From positions 102,501 through 166,500 of the forward strand of contig CAJQUW010008953.1 in assembly GCA_907163375.1 (NCBI GenBank): a stretch of 64,000 nucleotides of DNA, given 5' to 3'. Position numbers and translations under genes: made by a program. Positions 1 to 11,740 of this stretch are shown here, piece by piece. The notes under the pieces are model-generated. The model was not told the origin of the DNA and made no database searches. It saw only the letters and a program-made list of their open reading frames with translations. The DNA comes from Prostheceraeus crozeri (lineage: Eukaryota > Platyhelminthes > Polycladida > Euryleptidae). The stretch's first letter is position 1. Each line of letters starts with the position of its first letter.

Positions 1-387
1 AAGAAAATGTCAGTAGCTCTCGCACTGTGGGCACTGACTTTAAGATCTAAAGAAGAACCAGATTTGTAAATTGACATTTGTGAGCCATGCATGAATTGAC
101 AATGTAGTCAAATACAGTGCGTTCAGCTGAGGAGAAAATCTAATAAGTAGATTTCTCTTCTTATCTACAACAGTGTCATATTATCAGCCCCATGCTGCAT
201 GATACTGGCAGACAAATGATAATATTGAATGAGGGTAAATATTACTTTTTACTTGTGTCCTAGGTCTTCTTTAAAGTTCACCACCAAAAAGTTTTCTTTC
301 ACTGAGCTACTTCTGGTAAACGGTTAATTGATTGACTACTACCTTGAAAATGTAAATAAGTAGTTAAGGGGGTTGCAATCGTAGTTA
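1..387. other. Left flank, no gene seen
   Basis: No coding pattern, RNA gene or repeat boundary is apparent here. The stretch ends with the TA dinucleotide at 386-387 that forms the left target site of the neighbouring mariner-type element. Confidence 0.5.
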
Positions 388-2155
388 CAGTAGCGAGCAT
401 ATTAATTGGGTCACCCACAATTTTCACCATAAATGTGCCTTTATGTTCATTTTCCTTTGATTCTTTTGAATTTCTGAACACAAAAGTCTTACAAGTCCAT
501 AAACAATGTATATTTTAGTACACCAGCGTGTTAAAACTTGGTGTGGGCACCTTTGGCTTACGGTACAATAACGCGCTCACACGTTCAGGCATGCTCAACA
601 TCAACTTTCTACAACTCTCATCAAGTTTTTGCTTCACCTCAGTGTCACGCTGTGTTACGTCGAGAAGCCGATTGATCAAGTCACTTCGACTGGTAAGGGT
701 GTGTCGCTCCAGTTGTCGTTTGATGATGGCCCATATTGTTTCTATCGGGCTCATGTCTGGAGAATTTCTCGGCCATGGTAACACTCGGATTCTCCTCGAA
801 GTATTTTTGATCACTTTGGCTGTGTGGCAGGGGGCGTTATCTTGTTGGTAAATGAAGTCATCCCCGAACCAATCACTTGCCTGAGGGACCAAACGAGTCC
901 TTAGTACACAAAGATACTGATTAGCATTCATCGATCCATCAACATGTATCCGTCCCATACCTTGACTACTCATAGACGCCCAGATCATCACTTTGTGGCT
1001 TCTTCACGCGCATGGCCATGTGGCGGCTTGAGTAAGGCTCAGGTCCCTTACGTATCCGACGCGGTTGTGCCATCTGGACTTCAATACTTGCCTCATCACT
1101 GAAGATAACTTGAAGAAGATAGGAAATTGTTTATCCACTTATTTCTTTCTTCGACGACGTAGGCCTGCTCATTTTTAAGAAGAAAATACCCTCAAAAACT
1201 GATTGCTGTTAAATTAGTTAAAGATTAGACATATTTCACTGATAATTAAATGAGTAATTGAATTGAATGATAAAAAGCTTAATGAAGATATGCAATCTAA
1301 TATCTTAATCATAATCACCATAGAAAAAGTACAGGAAAAGCAGTGGAAAGGCCTACTCACTTTTTCCCAATGAGCTGAAGTCCAATCCTTATGATTCCGA
1401 GCCCATTGCAGTCGCGACTGTTTCATACGAGCTGTCAAGAGCGGCTTCCGTATTGGATTCACAGATTTTCTGCCACCATCAATCAGTCGGCGTCGGATGG
1501 TATGGACGGAATAAGGGTGAAACGATTTCTTTCTTGATATCCAACGCTGTAAGACGTTGATCAATCATGCTTGCCCTAAGAATCCGTCGGTCTTCATATG
1601 ATGTCGAAAGTCCTTTACGTCCACATTTGCCGACTCTTTGTGGCAAGATTTCGCCAGCCTCTCTATACCGTTTCACAATTCTGTATATTTACCGATGACT
1701 GTGAAATCCCTGTTATCTTCGAAACCTGTCTCTGGCTTTGTCGTGCATCCTACCATAAAGTTATAATTCTTACACGTGCGTTCTCACCGATTTCCATAGA
1801 AAAAATGAACTATCATATTATTGGATTGAATGCTATGGTCATAGATTGATCCGCTGAGAGATGACAATTGTGTGTTGAGAAAGCTTTCATTAATCAATAA
1901 CTTGACAACTTTCTATGATCAACTATGCAGCTTGACTTCTCCCACGCTCATATATATTTGTTGTCACACTTTGCTGTGTGTGTGCGTGCGTGTGCGTGTC
2001 TGCTGGGTTGCAGATATTTGAAACGATCTGTTTTGATGTCTCACATTGATGTCACATTGTCTCTATTGATACATACACATTTGAGTCATGTGTCAGGCAC
2101 CAAGCCCCAAAATCTGTCAATTTTCAGGGTGACCCAATTAATATGCTCGCTACTG
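388..2155 (-). mobile_element. Tc1/mariner-type DNA transposon, full length
   Basis: A 1,768-bp element bounded by perfect 29-bp terminal inverted repeats (388-416 and 2127-2155). Both ends begin with CAGTAGCGAGC when read inwards. TA dinucleotides flank it on both sides (386-387 and 2156-2157), the expected Tc1/mariner target-site duplication. A degraded transposase gene lies on the minus strand inside. The terminal repeats are still perfect while the gene is broken, so the element is structurally complete but not autonomous. Confidence 0.85.
515..1797 (-). pseudogene. Tc1-like transposase, broken
   Basis: Minus-strand relic of a Tc1-type DDE transposase that would cut and paste the surrounding element. 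The N-terminal helix-turn-helix part (about 1797-1479) is broken by in-frame stops and a frameshift. The next part (about 1564-1360) ends in a motif typical of the segment before the first catalytic Asp. Coding resumes at about 1112 with FSDEAS (first Asp). The segment from 991 contains QQDNAPCHTA (second Asp) and SPDMSPIETIW (catalytic Glu). Only 32 residues separate the last Asp and Glu instead of the usual 34, so two residues may have been lost. About 245 bp (1113-1357) interrupt the gene between the two halves; this stretch starts with a splice-donor-like GTGAGT but lacks a matching in-frame acceptor. Start chosen at the ATG before MEIGEN, 1797. Confidence 0.75.
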
Positions 2156-2157
2156 TA

Positions 2158-3824
2158 CATGTAATTCCTTGAACTCACCAATTAGATAGAGAATTGTAAA
2201 TCTCTTCATGTTCTGCATGTAGATTTAAGACGTTGCTAGCACTAAAGCTATATAATCACGTAATAAAGTTATTAACGTCGCAAATGAAACCGGAACCATT
2301 TCTACTGGTTGATGTGAACAATACATGTATTTGCTTGCACCAACAAATGGATCAGAAATCCTTTTGGGGAATGGCGATATGTTTCCGTTAGCAACCATCG
2401 GAAGACGCCAAATCATGAGGTAGAGGCATGGAGGTTTGTCTTCTTTGGACGATTATCAACATACATTCAATGCCAGCACTTGTTTAGAAGATGTTTCCAT
2501 AGCAGACTGTGCTTTCATAAGGTTGATGCAATGAAATTGCTGAAATCTTCGCATCCTGTAACAAGGTACACATATTTGTATCATTGTCAAACAAACATTG
2601 TCATTAAACAAGAAATACAATGGCTGAAGTACCTATGTCAAATTTGACTTGATGCAGAAACAGTGAAAGGTGACACTTCAAGAATTGTTTTTGTGAAAGT
2701 AGTTTGAATCAGTAATAATATCCGTTTCTCTCCCGGGTAATTTTAATACCAGCAAGAATAGTAGCAAAAGTCATCCATGACACCCCGATTCCTGCGACAC
2801 ACCGCAGAGATTGTTTTAGGATGTCACACGGTGCCATTTGACAAAACTAAATCAGAAACAAATTGGAAACAATGGCAATTTCATCTACAATCTGATGAAA
2901 TTTCATGTCCATGCATAAATATTCTAGACCCGTGTGAGCTTCCCATTTGCAGGCCCAAGCCATGCCCGGTTCCAGCTCTGGGGCTCACAGCTCAATATTA
3001 TCAATTGTTCAGAAATGAAGTGATGGTTACTATATAGACGTGCAATTGAGTTTCTAGCAACTCGCTCAATGCTTGTCGGCACACGCCATCACATTCCGTT
3101 ACACGCAAAATCAATTTGGAGCACCTTTTGTTAATACAAGGTGTCACAATATAGACGTTACAACTTAATTTCATTTATTTGCTTTTTAATTTTAGATTTA
3201 AAATCAATTTTACTACATTTTTTACTGATTCCATTTATATACTTGACACACCTGACGTGTTACTTGAAACACGACTCATAATAAGTCCTTATTGATTTAA
3301 CTTGATCAGTGATATCTGTTGATTTGGATTTCAGAAGTCTCAAACTTGCATTTGCATGGTCGCCGAGTCATCATTCATTCCAAGTCTTGTCATCTTGAAA
3401 AAACATGCAAAAGCGGTTGCTTTTCGGCGATTACACAATAATGTTGAAGCAGCTAGAAGATTATCTTCGTGTTTTCATGGAAGATGCTTTTCAAAGTCTA
3501 GTACTCAACATGTGGATTGATAAATTTGCAGACAGCAACATGAAGAATCATTGAACGTAATCATGGTATGTTTGTAATTCAATTTCATCCTATCAATAAC
3601 AAGAGCTTCTATATATTGGTAACTTATTTGAGCGCCCAGGGGTCAACGTTGCCAGCAACCTTGTGCTAAAAGATTCGGGTCGATATGATAGAAAAAGTTG
3701 CCACTCGTCATTCTTGTTGTCTCTGTCAGATGGACATTTTAGCCGCTTTGCGAGATTTTGAAAATGATCAAAATGATTTTTCCTTCCGAAGTCGACGCAA
3801 TGTTTTCAACATGTGTGATGATCT
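2158..3824. other. Intergenic, no recognisable gene
   Basis: Open frames here are short, lack homologous motifs and show no coding bias that I can see. There is no repeat boundary. It is probably intron or intergenic DNA. Confidence 0.4.
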
Positions 3825-4215
3825 ATGCCAAGTGAGACGTGGCCAATCACTATGGAGGACCTCAATCGTTTAAGCCGCAGTGACAGCGGGATGATCAGAT
3901 GGATATGTTCCAAAAAGCTACATGTAGCTGATCGCGTTCCTACTGAGGATCTCAGGAGACGGCTTGGCATCCATCCATTGGAAGCTGTCATTCGAAGGGA
4001 AAGAAGGGGTATGGTCATGTGCAAAGAATGCAAAAGGACTCCTGGCCAAAGAAGGCAATGAATCTGAAAGTAGAAGGACGCAAGGAAAGAGGACGACCGA
4101 AGAAGAGGTGATGCGACAACGTGCGAGCCGACTTCAAGGGGCGTATCGACGTTCAAGATCGGAACGCGTGGAGAACCGCCATCCGACCGGACCGACGTTT
4201 GCGAAACACGGGGAT
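3825..4215 (+). pseudogene. LINE ORF2 C-terminal remnant
   Basis: Two plus-strand frames together read like the tail of a LINE reverse-transcriptase protein. First comes ETWPITMEDLNRL followed by a MIRWIC segment, the usual start of the post-RT region. Then in another frame (from about 4054) comes VEGRKERGRPKKR, an in-frame TGA, and a DVQDRNAWRTAI segment. In intact elements these form a basic RGRPKKRW motif followed by QDR..WR. The frame change and stop make it non-functional, and the catalytic RT core is absent, as expected of a 5'-truncated copy. The clade (RTE, L2 or CR1-like) cannot be decided from this tail. Confidence 0.6.
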
Positions 4216-4319
4216 AAAAAGACATTAAATCATGGAGTGAGTGAGATCATTACTAGATCACTCCTGCCAAACCTTGATAATGCGAGCCGGCTCGCGAAAG
4301 CTCGGAATTGTACATAACT

Positions 4320-5486
4320 TTTAGCAAATAGACTGTACATATTTTTAGCAGCTTATCTTTTTTCGGGGAGACGACACAAGCGGAAGTGAGATTCACTATG
4401 AAATTAAACAACCTCCCGTCAGCTGCCATCAACTATGAGATCATTACTGTCTTATCAAAAACATTCACATGCATCATTACATTCTGGTCCTTGATAATTC
4501 CGCGAGTTTTCATGAAATCTAGATAGAAAATGTGGTTTCAACAATGAATTCAAATTTTGAGAAAATTCAAGGAAGTCTGTTCGAAATACAGGATATGCTT
4601 TAAAATTCAAAATTGCTCAGTTGTTTTTGATGCATCAGCTACAGTAGGCACGCAAATGATGTGTTTCGTCGTATAGAGAAAATAAAACGTCATTTCTAAG
4701 TTGAGAAATGTGATTCGGTCAGAAGACAAAAAATGGTATCGGTCAGACAAATTTTTGGGGACAAACGCTAATTGAAAATAGCCCCAAATCAATGTAAACT
4801 CGCTGCTGAATTAGTCTGGTTGAAAGAACGTTTCATGAGCTTTCAAATGATGCATGACTTTATTCGTATAATCTAAGTAGATCACAACGAAATTTCTTCC
4901 CGAAGTCAGAGTAACTCTGCTTGGAAAAGGTTTTTGGTACTTTTTCTACCTTATGCTAAATTTTTCATGAAGAAAACATTGTTGGATTGATTTGAATTTA
5001 TCATGACCGAAAAAAGGAAAAAAGGATCAAGATAAAAAAAATAAGAAAATCGGTTCAGAACTATAGTATTTTACAGATAAAAGACACGCTTTTTTTACAA
5101 GTGCTGTTTTGACACGTTTTTTGTCCACTTCACGACACAACCGTGATTTTGCAGTTCAATTTTTAAAATATAGAATTTTAAAGCTTGATTAGAGCGTAAA
5201 TTTGATAGGTCTAAACAGAATTGCATAAAACGTTTAATATATATTAGTAATATATCAATAGATATCCCTTAATCGGTAGCTGAAGTAGTGATCGATATAT
5301 TGTATTTCAAATGAAGAACAAATAAAGAAACGGGGGATTAAATGAAGTATTACAGACGGTGATAACAAATTCAATTGAAGAAATAGTATTTTCCATGTGT
5401 AGTCTTACGTATAGTGTATATAGTTTCATTGCTCTTGGTGTAGTAGAGTGCCATTGTAGTTCTATGGTCTGCCTCCATTATCCACT
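4320..5486. other. AT-rich spacer, nothing recognised
   Basis: AT-rich sequence with many homopolymer runs and no convincing coding frame. It ends at the CACT (5483-5486) that is one copy of the target-site duplication of the following transposon. Confidence 0.4.
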
Positions 5487-6348
5487 CACGGTGGTCCCAA
5501 ACACATGTTTTATGAAAAAAAGTGTACAAGAAAGCTGTGATGTTTTTTACATTTGTTCAGGTCTATTTTATCAAAATATATAAATATTTAAATGTTTCAC
5601 CGTGCTATTCATGGAATATTCAAAATTTGATTTTTTTTGAATTTTTGAGACATACTACTTATTTAATTTTCAAAAAATCTCTCGAACAAAAAAGTGTACT
5701 GAGCTTCTATGAACATGACTAAATTATATAAGCTATAATGAGCACTTGGTTAAAAATTTAGAGGATTTCATCGAGCTATTGCAGAGAAAAGCACTTTAGA
5801 ACATTAACTGATCATGATATTTTTTTCATTTTTGACATTTTTATTATTCCCAACTGACGCATAATTGCACTAACTCAGTGACGAAACTTTTCATCAGTGT
5901 GAACCTCAAGGAGAATCATAAGACATCATTTAATTTTTTACATTGAGCTATCGCATCCCAATTTGCTTCAATGTTCTGTCATTCGTTATGTAGCCTTGTC
6001 ATACGCACCATGTATAAATAATTCTATTTACTTCTAGTTGCAAATTCATGTATTATTCCATCGGCCACACTTCAGTTCCATGTTATGGATTCGATATGCT
6101 GAAGGTATTTTTGTGGCAGTTACTTTACTCACATCTAATTTTTAATTTTCATACAAGTCATACAATTATTAAATCATACAAGTCTTCAGGGAAGGCTGTC
6201 GAATGTTATACTCGTTTTTTGAAGTACAACAAGTAATTTATCACTTAGACTTCATAATGATAAATAACTATCAGTGTAAAAACTTTTTGAAGACACAAGC
6301 AAAAACAAAATAGCTTGCAAAAAGCGTTTTACTTAATAACAAATTCCG

Positions 6349-8361
6349 TCACACCTGCCGAACATAACATAGGGCAAATACGTCTGGTAGCCTACAAGTA
6401 TGAGTAAGAAGTCTCTGATCATATATGTTTGCTATTGAACTCAACAATGGTGTCAAATAAAGCTTTGGAATAACTTGGATGAGAAGTGAAGTTGATTTTT
6501 CGTTTTGACCAAAACATCTTGAAAACAGAATGAACAGATTCTGACGCTTGTTCAGAAAACATAGATAATGAGCCGTATTTGCGGCAAAATTGTGGTACAT
6601 GAGTAATCATAATGTGGACCTTCGGGGTTGCATTGATATCAAGACTCCGGTATGAGTCAGCAAACTTTGCAATATCATCGTCATATGTGCCAGAAAGTAC
6701 AGTGCCGAAGCAGGACTGCACGACAACATTCCTGCAGCATATGTTGATGCGTGGAATACATCAACATAACGAAGAACATACAATGGGCAAAATTGTGCCA
6801 AAATATCAACATTTTTCAGCAGCTTATTACAGTCCCCACCTATAAACTCACCAGTATGATACCCGCATTGTACTACTCCAACTCTTGGGCCATTCTTCGG
6901 CAATAGGCCAGATTTTCTGCATCTCGCGAAAGATGTGATTAAAAGGTCCCATCAGTAAATGCAGTTCAGGTGGAGGTATCAAATCAATGATATATTCACT
7001 GCAGAAACTTTTAATAAGAGGCGAATTTACGCAATTTTTGAAATTTTTGGCGTCAGATAATTTTGATCCACTTTTCTTCAAGTTTTCATAGTTCAACTTT
7101 ATATTGCTAATAAGCGCTCTCAGCTTTGAAGACTCCCATACGCTATTCGTTGTTTCACAGTAACAGCACGGATGTGTGGCGCCATGGAATTGAATGCCGC
7201 AAAGAATATTAGCTACTTTGAGGTCCGTAGCCAAGACAGTCAACTCCGTGTGGAAGTAGAGAAATTTCATCTAAACAACTTTCGATGTTGATAAAAGACT
7301 TGCCTGTTTGGAACAATACGAAGAATGAATAGGCCTTTAACGCCAGAGTCAGCGGCTTTCGAGGATTGAGCAGCAGTAGAAGGTACCTTTGAAACGAGAT
7401 TGAGACATTAAAAAGCCTTGGCCGCCATCGATTCCGATTTTGATGAGGGTATCTTCGACATTTTAATTTCGTTCTCTCATGATGTGATCAACGAAAGACT
7501 GGAAATCATTCACAACGATGGATGGTCGAGTTACTGGAGTATATTTTGACGTCGACTTTTCTTACAAGGTAATGCTCCGCTTCTGAAAGAAGGGATGTAA
7601 TCGTCTAGAAATGTCAGATAAATTGTCTCTTAATTGTGGCTCAACACATTTTCGTCCAATATCAGATCTCACAAACTTTGCCACAGATTTCACTTGATTC
7701 AAAGACAAGTTCGTTTCCATCTGCAGATTACTGAAGCCTTCAGTCAATTGTTGATGGTGCGGCTTTTGATCAGTTGATTGCAACCTGGAGTGGTCTACCT
7801 CTTGAGGACATGAGAGAAACAGATTTTGATGCCCCAGCTGGTGACTCAGACAGTCGCTGTTATAATGGATGAACAAAGCTGGTCCTGCTGTGAACTGCCC
7901 ATCTTCTTGATGGTATTCTGAATCGCCGTTTCAGTTGTGCATGTATGGTTCTTTCCTTTTCCAATTATAGAAAAACATCTTGAGCACAATAACTGCGGCT
8001 CAGGAGCAGAAGACGCAGAAGAGTCGAGATCTGGATTTCTTGGTCGTCCAACGGTGATTTCGGCAGGCTTATCACGAACAGATGGACACACGCTAGACAA
8101 GGAATACTTTCCAATGTTGCAAATAGCACATGAACCATTCTCACATGATGCTGAACGTGTTATTGATCGGTGGTATTTTTGAAAGTCTTGTATGTTGATT
8201 TTGCGGCGATAAACACCTCTTTTGTATTCATACAAAATCGTTTTGTCCGTCTGACATAGACTACATGGCAGCCGTTTGTCTTGTGGATCAAAGTTCTGTA
8301 GAACAAATGACCTTATTGTGGCCAGCAGATTTTCTGATTTTTTCTGTTGCTTTTCGCCCAC
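6349..8361 (-). pseudogene. CMC-like DDE transposase, decayed
   Basis: Minus-strand relic in several frames. The N-terminal part (8361-7846, starting MGEKQQKK) has two cysteine-rich groups, LPCSLC and CENGSCAIC, and then LLCSRC, suggesting zinc-binding fingers. After a broken stretch, IGIDGGQGF (about 7410-7440) looks like the segment holding the first catalytic Asp. TDLKVANI with a HPCCYC zinc motif (about 7240-7130) looks like the second Asp. HLLMGPFNHIF follows. FSEQASESVHSVF (about 6560-6510) would carry the catalytic Glu. The order Asp, Asp plus zinc motif, Glu fits RNase H-fold transposases. Stops and frameshifts separate all segments, so no product is expected. It lies wholly between the inverted repeats, as a transposase should. 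Confidence 0.6.
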
Positions 8362-9109
8362 AAACTATGCAGACTGTCTTTCTGCATTCTTCATGACTTT
8401 TGCGCTGTTGACGGTGCGACATTTCGATGCAACAGTTAATGCTTGGAAATGCGCCTTAAATGTATTGTTCGCATTTAATGAATAGTGACACGGACATGAT
8501 TTGACGCATTTAACGAATGTTTACCAATTGAGGTTGAATTGAATTCACAACAAAGGATCTACACAATAATTGATCAGCTTGAGAATGAAGTAAAATTGCT
8601 ACATAGAAATCTACACACCTAATGTCTCAACCCTGTGGGAATCGAATCATGCGAACAATCATGCCGGTACTGAAATTATTTAATAGAAATCTACATGTTA
8701 TGCGTCAACCTTATTATCTGCTGCGGACACTGAGATGTCTTTCGATCAACTGTAAATGATGTGAAACTGTAACTAATTTGTGATAATGTGAAAACGATCA
8801 GTGAATAGAGAACACAAAAGTGCTGACAATGCCCATGCCATTTGTATACCCAGCAATGCGATGCAAATAATAAAATAACGCTTTTGACTCTCCTTGAAGT
8901 TCACACTGATGAAAAGTTCCGTCACTGAGTTAGTGCAATTATGCGTCAGTTAGGAATAATAAAAATGTCAAAAATGAAAAAAATATCATGATCAGTTGAT
9001 GTTCTAAAGTGCTTTTCTCTGCAATAGCTCGATGAAATCCTCTAAATTTTTAACCAAGTGCTCATTATAGCTTATATAATTTAGTCATGTTCATAGAAGC
9101 TCAGTACAC

Positions 9110-9470
9110 TTTTTTGTTCGAGAGATTTTTTGAAAATTAAATAAGTAGTATGTCTCAAAAATTCAAAAAAAATCAAATTTTGAATATTTCATGAATAGCA
9201 CGGTGAAACATTTAAATATTTATATATTTTGATAAAGTAGACCTGAACAAATGTAAAAAACATCATAGCTTTCTTGTACAATTTTTTGTTCGGGAGGTTT
9301 TGCGAAAATTAAATAAGTAGTATGTCACAAAAATTCAAAAAAAATCAAATTTTGAATATTTCATGAATAGCATGGTGAAACATTTAAATATTTATATATT
9401 TTGATAAAGTAGACCTGAACAAATGTAAAAAACATCATAGCTTTCTTGTACAGTTTTTTTTATAAAACAT
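9110..9470. repeat. Tandem duplication inside right TIR (172-bp period)
   Basis: The segment beginning GTTCGAGAGATTTTTTG at 9116 recurs with few changes at 9288 (GTTCGGGAGGTTTTGCG). This makes two head-to-tail copies 172 bp apart in the right terminal inverted repeat of the CMC-like element. The left repeat has a single copy. Confidence 0.75.
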
Positions 9471-9492
9471 GTGTTTAGGACCACCGTGCACT

Positions 9493-11036
9493 TTTCACTT
9501 ATCCACTATTACCATTATCCACCATGTGTAGTGTCAGATATTGTGTAACATTAGTTCACTTGTAATCGGTGTAGTAGCATAATTGTATTCCCGTGTCTTA
9601 CCTCCACTTTTCCAATTTTTATCCATCGATCTCCTGTTGTTTTATTATATCCATTTTTTAATTTCCTTAACCTATGGTGACCATACCAGCATCTATAGTC
9701 GATAAGGTATATTAGACGTCTGTTTTGAACATGCATGCGACAGTGTTTGGAATCTATGGTATATTGACAGTAAGAATGAGTAGTCTTACAAGTCTTAAGA
9801 TTTCCATTTTTACCAGATATTGGGCCAAAGCTGATCAATTTTAATTCGTTGCCACGAGAAAGCTCCATTGAGTTCTTTTAAGAACTGATTAATCCAATGG
9901 CTACAGTAGCATTGCATCTGTACACTTGCGGATTGGAGAACGCCATCAGTCCTCATTAGGACTACTTCAATTAATAATTTGAATTGGTAAGCATTATATT
10001 CTATTATAAATGGCTGGTGGGATGATTTTCATCATCGTATGAGAATAATGCTCTCCAATTTGGATCAATACTTAATATTGCACGCCGATTACATTTCCCC
10101 TCCATTTGCGGTGACAAAGATAACTGATAAAGCGAACTAGTAAAGTTGGAGCTATGCAGTAAAATCAATCTATTCGAAATTCGCTCATTTCGGTGCACCT
10201 GCCCGCGAACAGGCAAACTTTTCATTTCTCTCACGACTATTTATTTCAGATTGAAGTCATGCCCGTGCAAGAATGAGACACGCGGCTAGGACGATGCGTC
10301 AAGCGAAATTTTAGCGAGTGTTTAGTAAATGCTATTTGTTACACACTACTGAAAATTTCGCCTAAATTTGTGTGCCTGCAATAAAGTAGTTGTGTAGTAA
10401 ATCCTGCACTTTGCGTACACAAGTAAAGTTGAAGAATAAAATGTTGAGTTGCATCCTCCTCATATTATTAAGCGATGTTCATCACAACAATCGCAATACG
10501 AGCAAGTCGTTGAAAGGAAGTCTAAATTGCATGATTTGATTAGATGATGCGCTGTTCTATGGTTCATTCTAGCTAATCGAAGCATTAGACTGCTAGAAGA
10601 TGCATGTAGTTTCCTCGTATGCTCACCAATAATGCAAAGCACTAAGTGACTCATCAGACCTCTACCAAAGCTTGATATCACTACATTGTCTACCTCTAGG
10701 GATTCTGTATCCCAAATTTCCAAGATTGGAGTCTATTCCCGGGATTGGAGGGTCAAAATTAGATTTCAGCCACGTGGCGTGCACGTATGTCTTTATTGAA
10801 GCCATCAATATTTATTATCAATATTGATAGTCAACAGATTTTCTATGCCGGTTAGAAATAATGTAAGCGTCGAAATTCAGTAGGAATTTGGACGGTAACT
10901 TACCAGTTGCGTTTTGCATTACACGGTATTCCAATAAAACTTCATTTAAGGCAAATATTTTCATTCCGCAAATTGCATCAGTGCCAGGTTCAAAGTTCGA
11001 CTGCGTATGTAGGAAGCATAGCTTCATCGAATTTTA
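9493..11036. other. Intergenic, no recognisable gene
   Basis: Short frames only, none with recognisable motifs. It ends at TA (11035-11036), which precedes the end of an old mariner element. Confidence 0.4.
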
Positions 11037-11080
11037 CAGGGTGAGTCAAATTAAATGTCCTTATTTTCAAAGTGTTGTAG

Positions 11081-11740
11081 AAAATCTAATGTTTTAGTGG
11101 CCATCGCGGAGTAAAATGATTTCTTTTCGAAATTTAAAATTTACAAGAAAATTTACATTGGTGAGACAGGAAGGACTATACAGCAGATAATTTTAGAACA
11201 TAGCAAACAAGAACAATCGCATGTAAGAATTCACATGAAAGAGCATCACAATAACATTGACGGTTTGAAGTGGAGACTATTAGCTAAAGAGTACAGCATT
11301 GTAAAAAAAATCTATCGAAAGTATTTACACTCAAAGGGCCAATCCAAACAACTTGATGAATGGATGTAAAGGTTGGGAGGTCCCTGTTCTTGACTTGACG
11401 CATGCTTTCTCCAATACTTAATACATTTTTATCAATATTTCTAATCTGCATATCTCTCTATGTGTCTCTCTATATTTATGTTCGTTATATCTTTCACTCT
11501 CATTCTGAAGTAGGCATACCAAATTAGGTCTATGATATTTTAAGTGATATCTAATAATATTTCTAAGTATTTCTTATGTTATGATTCAAGTTTTAAATCT
11601 TTATGTACACATAATTCGTATCGCCCTTGATCAAACCTCAGTGCGAAATTTGGGTTGCTTATAAATTTGGTTAGTTTTCTTTATTTCTTGATTTTGCGCC
11701 AAAGAAGGGCCACTAAGGCAAATTTTAAACATAAAAAATT
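11081..11740 (+). mobile_element. Penelope-like fragment inserted in mariner TIR
   Basis: A 660-bp insertion bounded by a 6-bp direct repeat TTGTAG (11075-11080 and 11741-11746). Removing it makes the mariner left repeat contiguous with its inverted partner. Its ends carry a short inverted repeat, TTAGTGGCC near 11094 and GGCCACTAA near 11708. It contains a GIY-YIG-like reading frame. A 5'-truncated Penelope-like element retaining only its C-terminal endonuclease and tail is the simplest reading. Confidence 0.55.
11148..11369 (+). pseudogene. GIY-YIG endonuclease fragment (Penelope-like)
   Basis: A 73-codon frame beginning KIYIGETGRTIQQ, followed by a histidine-rich stretch (HMKEHHNNIDGLKW) and KEYSIVKKIYRKY. 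YIGETGR, then H-x3-H-type spacing, then a late Glu-containing helix is the usual pattern of the C-terminal GIY-YIG domain in classical Penelope-like elements. The reverse transcriptase is missing and a TAA ends the frame before the expected tail, so this is a relic. It differs in domain order from the tandem elements at 25-42 kb and belongs to another Penelope lineage. Confidence 0.5.

Larger units (their letters stand above)
5487..9488 (-). mobile_element. CMC/Chapaev-like DNA transposon with long TIRs
   Basis: A 4,002-bp element. Its ends are inverted copies beginning CACGGTGGTCC. The inverted repeat extends about 430-600 bp on each side (left about 5487-5915, right about 8885-9488). The 4-bp sequence CACT is duplicated directly outside both ends (5483-5486 and 9489-9492). 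Ends starting with CAC, a 4-bp duplication and a transposase of the kind encoded inside are what I know of the CMC (CACTA/Mirage/Chapaev) superfamily, Chapaev in particular. The right arm carries an extra tandem copy of an internal segment. The superfamily name is inference from end sequence and duplication length. Confidence 0.65.

Noticed and set aside
528-851. Plus-strand open frame of 107 codons opposite the Tc1 transposase.
   Set aside because: It is antisense to the catalytic region of the transposase and has no features of its own.
5359-5722. Plus-strand frames at the left end of the CMC-like element.
   Set aside because: They lie across or within the inverted repeat and are not protein-like (low complexity, Phe/Tyr/Ile rich).
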